From: Owenia fusiformis
Lineage: Eukaryota > Annelida > Polychaeta > Sabellida > Oweniidae
Direction of reading: 5' to 3'
Assembly: GCA_903813345.2 (NCBI GenBank)
Contig: CAIIXF020000011.1
Span: forward strand, 27,458,166 to 27,522,165
DNA length: 64,000 bases
The translations under genes and the position numbers were made by a program. A model generated the notes under the pieces. That model was not told the DNA's origin. It saw only the letters and a program-made list of their open reading frames with translations, and did not search any database. Below are positions 54,054 to 64,000 of the stretch, one piece after another; the stretch's first letter is position 1; every line of letters begins with the position of its first letter.

Positions 54054-57000
54054 GTGAGTATTTCTTTATTTTCGTAATCTTATCATTTATTTAAAGTGGA
54101 TAGAGACTCTCTTATTACCCAATGTATGCACTGCAATGTATGAAATGCAATGTATTTCCCGATGAAAACCGAGAAATCAAAAGATATTAGAGGTTCTGTT
54201 ATGTTCACTTAAAATTATATGTAAGAAATAAGTAGCGAAATCAACCAATGATAACACAGGAGTCATCCTTCGTATGAAATAAATCAAACGTTATATGATA
54301 CTCCTTTTGTAAGCAATTGCGGTGTCCTTGATTGTGACATGTTTTGTTAATAATTTATGATAAATAAATAACATATCCTTTGAAATATTTACCAAGACCG
54401 CCTCCTTTGCAATTTTCATCAATAAAAAGATACTGTGTTTGGCTCACTATGTAGCATCATTACTTCTTGTATGTTAATTGAATATACACTGTATTTTCCT
54501 GATACTAAAGTGCATAAAGGGAGGCTTGAAAACAATAGAGTGGATCTTAACCCATGGTCCAAATGAGAATTCGCGAATTTTAATTAATGTTTGTTACTAA
54601 AAATAGCAGTATATTTGTACGTTTAAAATGTCGGATAAAAAATAAAGCAGCCTCGGACAGCCATCACAAAACTAAATGTATTCAGTTTCCTATCGGACAT
54701 ATTCAGGGGATAGAAACGCGTCCAGTATTTTCGTCTGGTATAACTGGAAATACTGGACGCAGACCTCCTAAGGTTGGCCCAAAAAAAAAAGTTGGGCCCA
54801 AAAAAGATGTTAGGCCAAAAAGGCCTTAAAGCCCCAAAAAGTGGGCCTTTTGCTCATTATTGGGCCTTCTAAGGCCTTATTTTTTAATTTTAGGCCAAAT
54901 TTTGAAGAAAATGGGCCTCAAATTTTCAAAATTTGGGATTTGGGCCCACTTTTCGGTTTTAGAGGCCCGAAATTTTTTCCGCGTAAGCACGGAGGTTTTT
55001 TCTCTGACCTCAAATTTGGGCCCCCTGTTGGTTCCTGGATCCGCCACTGAGGGGGTGTAATTTTACTCGGTAGCCTGTGATCGTTTTACACTGTGTCCTA
55101 AAAACAGGCTCATCAAATTCCCATGATATTGTACATTTGAAGTCACCCCTAAGTCATGAATGGGGTCAAGAGAATACTTAACAGATCTCGATGCATTGGA
55201 TTTATCTTTAAAACGAGTCTTGAGTGGATCTATATAATGTTTCAAGCATTTTTACTAATTTTTATCAAATAATACTTGATAATTGATGAACTGGTGACAC
55301 TTTAACGTGGATATTAACAGCTTATGGTAGAATACACTAACAAATATAAAAATACTACCTGCTTCAATAATTATCGGGTATTATAATCATCGACATTAGT
55401 AAAAATATCTAGACATATGGATCGATCTTAAAAGAAAGCAAGTATTGAGGGGAAAATGTGGCAAATGAAGGTTTTCAATATCTTATTTTGTGATTTGCTC
55501 AAGTGCGTAGCTCCGCCCTAATGTTCATTTAAGCGAATATTTAAGTTTATATATTATTTATTTCTAATGACACGCAAAAACTGGTAACAATAATAGCAAA
55601 TATATTTTTCCAAAATAATGTTTAGTTTACAATAAAAGTTGTGTGCCGTGAACCTGTTAAGTGCAGTTGATGACCTCCCTATGCTTTCAACTATGTATAA
55701 TATACAGGGTGTCCGGAAAGTAAAGATACAAATACTCTAATTTTAAGAGTTTTAGTTTTTGTGTAATGAAATTGCTACAGATTGTAGAGGAACTTTATTA
55801 CAATACATCTGCCAACTTTTATAACATACAGTCTAAACTTGTTAAAGTTACGGTTGTCATGGTTATGGTGGTGAGGGGTATGCGGAGCAGTTCCAGGATA
55901 TCACTAAATTGTGATAAATTGCTAAAATACAACCATTTGAAACATTGTTTATTTTGGTATTTCCTATCAATGTTTTGTTTTGTTCAATATGGTATTCTTG
56001 CTGCCATAGTATTCTCTTTAGTTTAATGATATCATTGATACATATCAGAGCTATGTAATGTCATCAGGATAATCAAAGAAAATGTATATTAGTGCTTAGA
56101 AAAAGGGTCCTTGGATTAATAGAAAAGTCAATAGTGCACCTCCACAGTCAATGCACCAATTCACAAAGCAAAGAAAACAAATCTCACAATTGAATGTCTT
56201 GACATTAAACCTTTTTGTACAATGGCCAATATTTGCCTGATGATGTCCTGTTGGACTTCTACATTGATGAATATCTTAAAGCAGTATTTGTTAGAAGTTC
56301 AACATGAAAATTAGATTCGGCTGGAAGCCAATGTTAGCAGCAATCTTAGAAATGGGCAGCGGCGGTTTTGTCAGGTCTTGGAGTCTCCAGTCAAAATGCA
56401 CCAAGAATGTTAAGATAATGGTGGGGAATACATAATACCGGATAACAGAAGTAATGCCAAATGACTAAATAATGTGACAGTACTAATCCTTTTGCTGCTG
56501 TGGTACATAATTTGATATATAATAGCAACAGATGACAAAGTGTCAAGATGATATGAACTTGAGAAAAGATTTATAAAACATAATTGTGACGCTGCTCCAC
56601 ATACCCGCGACTCCTGTAACCATAACAACCATAACTTTTTTATTTTGAAACAATTTGTCATGATATTTGCAGGATAAATTGTTACAATGACATTCTACAA
56701 TCTGTAGCAATTTCATCTCACAACGGGTAAATCTTTTGAAATTAGAGCATTTGTATCTTTACTTTCCGGACACCCTGTATAGTGTAAATGTTGACTTGTC
56801 ATATTTGGATTTAGACCAAATGAACAAGTTATACAAGGGGCGATCCATATATTCTGATAAAAATGCTCTCATTTTGTGATTTTTTCACATATCCCTTTCA
56901 TTTTTTCAGAACATGTAGATTATGTAATTACACATACGATGCTAAAATATTTTAGCTGTATCTTAAATTAATTTTGAAATAAGGTTGCCATGGTAACCTG

Positions 57001-60000
57001 TATTTAGGGTAGGCAGGTCAGTTAAATTATAACATCTAAAATAGATAAATATGTTAATTTAATCATTCCTCGGTACCTATTTTAAGCAGATCAAACGCAT
57101 CTTCCAGTCATTGTCAACTATTCATTTATCTGTTCCATACCCCTGTTGCCCTTGTTTGATAATTTATACAGTGGGATAGCTATCTTTTCATAAGTAACAT
57201 CTCAATTTATCGTATTCTGTCCGCAAGCTCTTCTTGCAATCATATTGCGGATGATCTTCAACAGTGACCATGCTTTCCTCTTTACGATACTACCTATATA
57301 TTCTTTATGCAGATATAACACCTTGCCCATGCACTTTATGAGTCCATGTATGTCTCTGACAGTGTCCTGTTACTTATTCTTGAAAGAAAATCAAATCTAA
57401 TGGTATTCCTAATGTATCCGTTATGTGACACTCTGCATCAGCCACATTAACCTAATCTGACAATTTGATTTTTGGTGTGTCTCATAACATGTAATGTCAA
57501 TTGGCCCATTCTGTCCTACAATGCTATTGTGATTTGTTTTGATGTTATAGTGAGCACATATAAACATTTGTTTAGCAACAAACAACGAGTAACAATACCA
57601 AACTTTTTTAGAAAAAATGCATGATTTCCGCATGCTTTAAAATAATTACAATAACAAGTTATTTTGATATTTATATGTTATGATTAAATTGACCTGCCTA
57701 CCCTTAATACAGGTTACCATGGCAGCCTTATCTCATTGATAATTTAAGATATAGCTATAATATTTTAGCATTGTATGTGTAATTACATAATCTACATTTT
57801 CTGAAAAAATGAGAGGGATATGTGAGAAAAACACAAAATGAGAGCATTTTTACCAGAATATATGGATCGCCCCTTGTACATGCATACTAAGTGGGACGTT
57901 TTTAAAATTGAACAGACAAGCGGGTACAAAGCAGGCCACAAAGTAGATGGAGGTTTTTTCTTCATTTATGGAGGAAATAAAGATAATACATACATACATA
58001 CGTACATACGTGCATACGTGCATACGTGCATACGTGCATACGTACATACGTACACACGTACATACGTACATACGTACACACGCACACACGCTGCACGCAC
58101 ACACGCAAACATATATACATATCGTCCCATTATTTCCACATTGTTACAATTGCATTTTCGCTGATATTAAGAAATCAGAGGTTGAAGTTTAGGTCTTCAT
58201 AACTTTTGAGTAGTAATTTTTAAAAACTTATTTTTTCGTATAGGTAATCATGTGTATATGTAGGCCTTACAGAGCAAAACTCACTGATTAACGATCAATA
58301 AAACACATCTTTTTTGGTTTCTTTATTTTGAAATATCAAAATAACCCTGAAAACTGAATTTTTTTTCACTTCCATTTTATTATTGTCTCGAATACCATTA
58401 TTCTGCCCATCTAATTATAAAGAATATGACTCGTGTTCCATTTTGACTGATAAGGTACTGGATGAGCTTGGTCCATGTTTTTGCTAACAGGATTGCATTT
58501 TTTCTAATTAGGTTGATTATGTGAAATATATCATTTCTCGTTGATTTTGAAAATAATAGGGTCTAGTTTTTCAGCATCTGTGAATTATTGCCATTTATAC
58601 CCCCTGGCTACTTTTATGAAGGGGTACTATGACAATCATCAAAAATTTCTGTTATATACCTTCAAACACATTTATATTTCTAGGGATTGTGTATCTATAT
58701 ATAATTAGTTGCTATGTTAAGTTTGATCATGATTGGTCAAGTAGTTGCCATAACAACATAACTTAAGTGCGAAAATTGTTAATATTTTGGATAAATCCAC
58801 CAGATCTTTAAAAGGTACAGTACATGACAAAGGTAAAAAGGCTATTATGACGTGCACGGACCTGGGGACAATTCGGGAAATACGGGCTGATTTCAGCTTT
58901 GAGCGTTAATCTCTGCCTTATTTAAAAAGCTAGCTATGTGGTTTATATATCATTTTGCAGTATTTTTTATTCGCATTTCAGTGAAATTTTTTTTCTTCAA
59001 AATTTTGATGGGATCCAACATATTTTTAAAGTTAAACATATCCCAAAATCGTCAAATACGCTGTAAGACGTAACACTTTACACTTACAGGGCTCGTTGAA
59101 ATTGGGATAACTTTTGAAATAATGATCAAAATCCCACTATAATTTCACAATTTATTCAATGGAACATGTTCATTTATGAGGTCACAATTGCTTAACGGCT
59201 ACAGTTCAAATTATCATGTATGAACGCTTTTAAAATATTAAAATTTGTGTAAGGTTTTGAAGGAGAATGGGACGAGCAATAAGTTTACCTTCATTTAACC
59301 TTCTAATTCAAGTCTGATTTGAAAGAAAAATTAACTGCAAAATATTGTTATAGCGAAATTTACAAAACAATAACCAGTTTGTTTATTTTGCAAATAATAT
59401 TAAAATAAGAGCTGGTTTTCGAAATTTGAAAAAAATGTGACGCATCGATTTTCTACCACAAATTCCATACATATCAATTTTACCAACGCCCTAAGTGGAT
59501 TTCTTGACCGTTTTCCAAAATTCAAAAACATTTTAGAAATATTGTCCTCGAGATCTTGCTACCCTGTAAATTTTGTCATGATTAGATAAGGATAAAGTAT
59601 TTTATTTTTAGGTTGACTAAACTTGACAAAAATGTGACGCATGTCGTTTTTGACGTTGTAAGGCTGTTTGCGCCCTATGCTGCTCATTGTTTTGTCTTTT
59701 TTTTTTTTGACGCCATAATGTTACGCTAATTGTCCCCAGTTGTGCGACGTGTATATATATTTACTTATAACTATATGTATTACATACCTAGCGAAGCATT
59801 TGTATGGAAGTCAATGGGAAAGTTAGCGAGCTATATCCACCGATATTGCCCGATTACCCCGATATAGCCCGCTTACCTCGTTTTGATATTAGATTTCTTT
59901 AATAACCATGATAATATCATGACGTCACGTCATTGATACAAAGTAACCATGGGAACAAAGGCATGTAATACATCAGTTATGTCACTATGACGTGAAATAT

Positions 60001-63000
60001 GCCTTCGTTCTTGCCCAAATATAGAGCCTCCCAAGGTCGGCCTATATTGGGAGAACTCAGGCATATTTCACGTCATAGTGACATAACCTCTAAATATATA
60101 CCAGGGTCAGTAATTGATTGAGTTCATTGTATTCACTTTTTTGTTTCAAATAATGTCAAATCTGCTTTCTTTTGTTTGTACTACATGTATGGTGTCATGA
60201 TTTATGATCTCCTTTGTAAATTACCTGCAAATTATACTATTAAGAGATTATCCCATTATTTCGACATTATTATAACTATTAGTCATATGATCAAAATTAT
60301 GTATCTGATTGGCTCTGCTGCGTACCCAAATGGATATGACAAGGTGGGTCTAAATTTTTTTCCTCATTTTGCACTTATAACAATGTGGTACTGAAGGAGA
60401 TGAGATCCATTGAAATGGACTTCAGAATTGAATTCCTCGTGAAGAATTTAGAAAGATACCGTACTCATCTCAAAACCTGTAAAAAGTGAGTTATAACATG
60501 ATGTGGAAATAATGGGACAATATCTGTATTTGATTTGTTGAGATACTGAGCAATATATTAAGCGCAGATATATTCTTATTTAAATGATATGAAACAACAA
60601 AAAGTGTTTGGAGCTGTAGAAAGTAAATTGTATCATTACACGTAATGTTACATAACATTACATAACCTAGAGTAACATACGATTACACAACAAAAGTAAT
60701 CAGAAAACAAAACTTCCATACAAAGGAATCCTTTCCAACACTAAACTAATCTACCCTACCCTAAAGAACAAAACTACCCTCAAATGCACGTAAATTAAAG
60801 CAAATGGAAAAGGAGGGTGGGAAGCTTTGCACAAATTGCCATCATAAAACTTAGCTTTATATTTGCTCTGGTTGCAAGAACCTCTTGGACTGAACTGAGA
60901 ACAGACAGCCAGAATTGAAGCATATGGTCTGTAATAAATCTGTCATCATTGGTCATTGGGTTATCAGAAGTCAGGCACCTGTTTCAATTATTTCAAAAGA
61001 GATACTGGCATGTCTCAGTATTAAAATAGAATACACAGGAGAAAGGGTGGGGGATACTGAGTAAAAAACAAAATATCAATTGAATTAACACGTTTCCAAA
61101 AATAAAAGACCACGTGCAATATGGCAAGTGAATTTAGACGGTCATATCTTTCACCATGAGTACTTTCTGGGTATAAATACATTGTTTTTTATTAAAACAA
61201 TATGTTTTCTTTCAAGTGAAGTACCCATGATGATAAAAATAGCAATCAAACAATTCGAAAAATTATGAATAGGGACCCTATGTCAACATTTTTTCAAAAT
61301 ATTGAACCTATTTACTCAAAAGAGGATCTCCCTTTTCTGATTTTTATTGCATGAAGAGATTATTAGTTATAATATTATAATATTATATTATTAGAAAATG
61401 TTAATTTTTAAAATGGCCAGGTTTAGATTAGCAAACCATAATTTAAGAATTGAAACAGGGAGACACGAGAAAAAGAAAAAAGATGGCACTAAACAGCATC
61501 GACTTGAATTAAATGAAAGAATTTGTCAGATTTGCAATAAGGGGGAAGTAGAGGATGAAAAGCATTTTCTTCTTGTGTGTGATGGCTATAAAAAATGTAG
61601 ATTTGAATTTTTTAATAAACTAAGTTTTATTGACACATTTGATAATATGTCGGATAAAGAAAAATATAACTTTTTGATGACTTCTGATGATTTTGAAATT
61701 GTTAACGAATTGATACATTTTATAAATAAACTTTTTAATCAGCGTCGGGAGCTATTTGAAAAAGGAAAGATTGTATGATGGTATTTGTGAAACAATGCAT
61801 GTCGTTTTTTTAACTGTATAATTATATGTAAATGTCTTGTAATTGATTTTGTGAGGAAACCAAGTGTTTGGTTTGAAACACAATAAAATCTTGAATCTTG
61901 AATCTTATTAGGGGTCTAATACGCATCCTTCTTTCAGAAATTGTTAATATAGCGTAGAAAAAACTTTTGATATGTTTAAATTGAGAAAAGCAAGATCGTT
62001 TTTTAGAAAATAAACCTGACATTTTTATAAAGTGCCAGGGTGGGCCCCTTATCCATAATTTTTCAGAGAATTGGATTGATATTTTTCTATCATGGGGACT
62101 TCACTTGAAAGAAAACATATTGTTTTAATAAAAACCATGATTGTTTTCAGGGCCAGAAAGTACTCATGGTGAAAGATATGACTGTCTAAAATCACTTGCC
62201 ATACTGCACATGGACCTTTCTAGTTCTTTTTTAAATACAGTATATAAACATTATGAATGCTTTCAATTTGTTATTTAATAACTTTCATGTGATGCGTTCC
62301 AATGCTCGGGTACTGAAGATAATCGGATAAATGGTAATCGGACGACTCATCCCTAGACAACTGATCCCCTAGATAACGATCCCTCGACAACTACAATATA
62401 AATGTCAATCCCTGTGAACATCCAATTATCTTCTATATGGTGTAATAAATTTAACAACTATTATGATGTAAGATTGCGATTTTATTCTAAAGACCACTAT
62501 AATTAGTGCTAGCTATTTCTGATTTTATCTCTTGGAGCTGATGGCTACATCAAAATAAATTAATTAGCCTATGTACAATTCCGATGATTTTTTCAGAATA
62601 CATTTGTTATATCTCTAGCTCCACCTATGGAGAATGTGAACATCCTACTAGATGCCTTTAGAAATGTTTCAAAGAACTTAAATGTGGAGACCTCTTGTAC
62701 CCCCCCCCCCTCAGGCATTCCAGGGTTAATCCTCCATTTACATAGTACATGTACATATTACTTATATATTTGACAGGGTTTGGTATTAACGATTAATTAT
62801 CCGACATTTCCTGATCTTTGCGAGAGGATTGGCAGTAGCGTCGAAGAGTTGACTAGAGCTACAGCGGTGAGGCATATTGGATATATAATTGGGTGTTTAC
62901 TTGGAGGTGAGTCAAGGTACCACATGTTTATAGAACCTTCAATGAATATCCGTGTCTATGTTTGTCAAGCTAGCTTTTTAAGACCTATCCTTACATTGTT

Positions 63001-64000
63001 TCATACATTAAATTGAAAATTGTCCCTTTACAAATGTAGTTTAAAGAACATTTAGTTAAATCTGAATCTGAACTGTCGGGCGAATGTTTGGCATATATTC
63101 AATCTTAATTGACACATATCGTATTTGAAGTGTATCCATCGTAAATTTTTGATTTTTCTATAGGTATCCTGTTCGATCGATTCCGGAAATTTTGGGATCT
63201 TCAGTTATCTTCGGGATTTTTGCTGTTGGCAATTTCTGTTGCTTTCAAGCCCTGGTGTAGAGGTATCGTATCCCTCGCATTTCTTTACTGGCTTGAAGGT
63301 TTCTCCCATGGTCTATTTGCAATAGGTAATTGATAAGTCAACATATCAACGGTTATTACCTGGAACCGCCACCTAAAAAGGGGCCGGGGTAAGAGGAAGG
63401 AAACCTCCAGAGTTCAAAGATGACCAAAACTACAATGGAAATAAAAATCATCGTCGATTGGTAAAATGATCAGAACAAATTGGCGGATTCAATATTTTGT
63501 AAAATCTCTCCAAAGAATGAAATGTTAATTTCTGGCGTAATTACCAATATTAAAGCTTGATATTTCACGTGCATTTGTTTTCCAGCTGGCAATGGGATGA
63601 TGATAGCCATATGGGGAGGAAATACACCGGCCCCACTACAGGCCATGCACTTTGGGAGTAGGATCGGGTCGTTGGCAGCGCCTGCTCTGGCGTATCCTTT
63701 CCTCAGCGCTACCCGTGGGGAAGCTCTCTACGCCAATGCAACCGTACCTAACAACAACGGGACTGAACTCACGTTTGCATCCAACATCGAGGTACCATAT
63801 GTGATAATTGGAGGATTAGGCGCATTAGCATCACTTGGGTTTTTGGTGGTGTATTTAGCACCACGGCCCCGAGGACTGGTATTCACGAATATACCTAAAG
63901 GAAGGAATTTAAAGGAATTATTACATCCGGGTTCTTTTACCAATGGAAATTCGAGATACGGTGTAATCTTGATGACGTGTATGTTCCTGTACTTCTCAAT
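53793..64000 (+). CDS. NaGLT1/MFSD4B-like sugar transporter, copy 2, partial at the window edge
   Basis: Exons 53793-54053, 62777-62906, 63164-63325 and 63586 to beyond 64000 have exactly the lengths and phases of copy 1. The proteins are about 85-90% identical by eye over the conserved part: GLVLTINYPTFPDLCERIGS, GYIIGCLLGGILFDRFRKFW, GNGMMIAIWGGN, PLQAMHFGSRIGSLAAPAL. The N-terminal tail is less conserved. No stop or frameshift is seen in the 968 coding bases visible, so it looks intact. It is a tandem paralogue in the same orientation, with the same predicted role. Its first intron is 8.7 kb against 718 bp in copy 1. A stop precedes the first ATG in frame, supporting the start. Confidence 0.9.
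54054..55704. other. First part of copy 2 intron 1
   Basis: No gene. 54745-55050 is a GGCC-rich degenerate repeat (TTGGGCC, AAGGCC) of unknown class. Confidence 0.45.
55705..56777. mobile_element. Mariner-type element, CAGGGTGTCCGG ends
   Basis: CAGGGTGTCCGGAAAGTAAA at the left and its complement at the right, flanked by TA (55703-55704 and 56778-56779). 1073 bp. No transposase domain recognised. Confidence 0.9.
56834..57876. mobile_element. Mariner-type foldback, CAAGGGGCGATCC ends
   Basis: CAAGGGGCGATCCATATATT and its complement, inverted repeats of about 190 bp reaching GGTAGGCAGGTCA and its complement, flanked by TA (56832-56833 and 57877-57878). 1043 bp. Confidence 0.9.
57985..58112 (+). 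repeat. (CATA/CGTA)n microsatellite
   Basis: ACATACATACATACGTACA followed by repeated GTGCATAC and ACACGCACAC units. Confidence 0.95.
58500..58790. repeat. Dispersed repeat, inverted relative of 39320-39590
   Basis: AGTTTGATCATGATTGGTCA, GCCATTTATACCCCCTGGCT and GGGGTACTATGA match the complement of the other copy. Confidence 0.8.
58846..59753 (+). mobile_element. 908-bp DNA element with 3-bp target duplication, copy 2
   Basis: Same start and end as 32587-33493; TAT on both sides (58843-58845 and 59754-59756). Confidence 0.88.
59978..60085. repeat. Hairpin with a perfect 27-bp stem
   Basis: TATGTCACTATGACGTGAAA...TGCCT at 59978-60004 and its exact complement at 60059-60085. The 54-nt interior pairs further (CCCAAATATA with TATATTGGG). 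Confidence 0.93.
60086..61103. other. Intron DNA, nothing recognised
   Basis: AT-rich with no known repeat or gene. The 72-residue frame at 60176-60394 has no recognisable domain. Confidence 0.4.
61104..62218. mobile_element. Foldback element interrupted by a LINE tail
   Basis: Left arm from GACCACGTGCAATATGGCAA at about 61109; right arm ends with TTGCCATACTGCACATGGAC. They share AAAACAATATGTTTTCTTTC and TTCACTTGAAAGAAAACATA, and TACTTTCTGG.../CCAGAAAGTA. A LINE 3' end (61398-61910) splits it. Confidence 0.82.
61398..61910 (+). mobile_element. LINE 3' end (CR1/L2-like, TTGAATC tail)
   Basis: The open frame 61398-61778 ends an ORF2 with the zinc-like motif ICQICNKGEVEDEKHFLLVC, after RFRLANHNLRIETGRHE. 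This C-terminal pattern is common in invertebrate LINEs of the CR1/L2/Jockey supergroup. The sequence ends in AATAAAATCTTGAATCTTGAATCTTA, whose short tandem repeat replaces a poly-A tail as known in CR1-type elements. Strongly 5' truncated. Confidence 0.85.
62219..62776. other. End of copy 2 intron 1
   Basis: No gene or clear repeat; a C-run at 62701-62711. Confidence 0.4.
62777..62906 (+). CDS. MFS copy 2 exon 2
   Basis: Residues 88-130, 130 bp as in copy 1. Acceptor TGACAG, donor GTGAGT. Confidence 0.92.
63164..63325 (+). CDS. MFS copy 2 exon 3
   Basis: Residues 131-184, 162 bp as in copy 1. Acceptor CTATAG, donor GTAATT. Confidence 0.92.
   Translation, partial: VSCSIDSGNFGIFSYLRDFCCWQFLLLSSPGVEVSYPSHFFTGLKVSPMVYLQ
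63586..64000 (+). CDS. MFS copy 2 exon 4 (cut by the window)
   Basis: Residues 185-322 visible. Acceptor TTCCAG. Runs off the right edge in frame. Confidence 0.92.

Noticed and set aside
57838-58192. HTYIRAYVHT-type open frames
   Set aside because: Microsatellite translation.

Overview
The window is eukaryotic and animal. It has intron-rich genes with canonical splice sites, many short non-autonomous DNA transposons, satellites and LINE fragments, and low GC. The gene content is a STRA6-like retinol-transporter family gene, a class A GPCR and two NaGLT1/MFSD4B-like transporters. With the transposon spectrum this fits an invertebrate deuterostome (hemichordate, echinoderm or cephalochordate type). 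The species is inference.

Layout. Positions 1-5930 hold a 90-bp satellite, a decayed L1/Tx1-type LINE on the minus strand and GC-skewed tandem repeats. Positions 5930-10428 are a decayed direct duplicate (copy A) of the segment at 33770-38388 (copy B): the last three STRA6-like exons plus a deleted, truncated GPCR. Positions 10429-18400 hold a TTAA-flanked MITE, a 2.1-kb Helentron/HINE-like element and intergenic DNA. A complete 17-exon STRA6-like gene runs from 18498 to 35813 (+); the exons join in frame to 674 codons, near the length of human STRA6. Its introns carry mariner-like and TTAA MITEs, a 3.7-kb foldback palindrome (26923-30631), Harbinger-like elements and a LINE with a 13-bp target-site duplication. 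A single-exon GPCR (37454-38800, -) is convergent with it.

From 41643 to the right edge lie two tandem paralogues of a sugar-transporter-like MFS gene. The first is complete (4 exons, 508 aa). The second starts at 53793, has an 8.7-kb transposon-filled first intron, and runs off the window in exon 4. Both share exon lengths and phases.

The genes do not form a pathway. STRA6-like, GPCR and NaGLT1-like products are all multi-pass membrane proteins, but no functional link is visible. The most unusual features are the giant palindrome with CCG/CGG tracts at its tip and a tRNA-like sequence in each arm; the reciprocal insertions that distinguish the two segmental copies; a GC-AG intron that the STRA6-like frame requires; and a 55-bp tandem duplication that doubles a splice donor in the first MFS gene. 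I found no convincing new enzymatic system.
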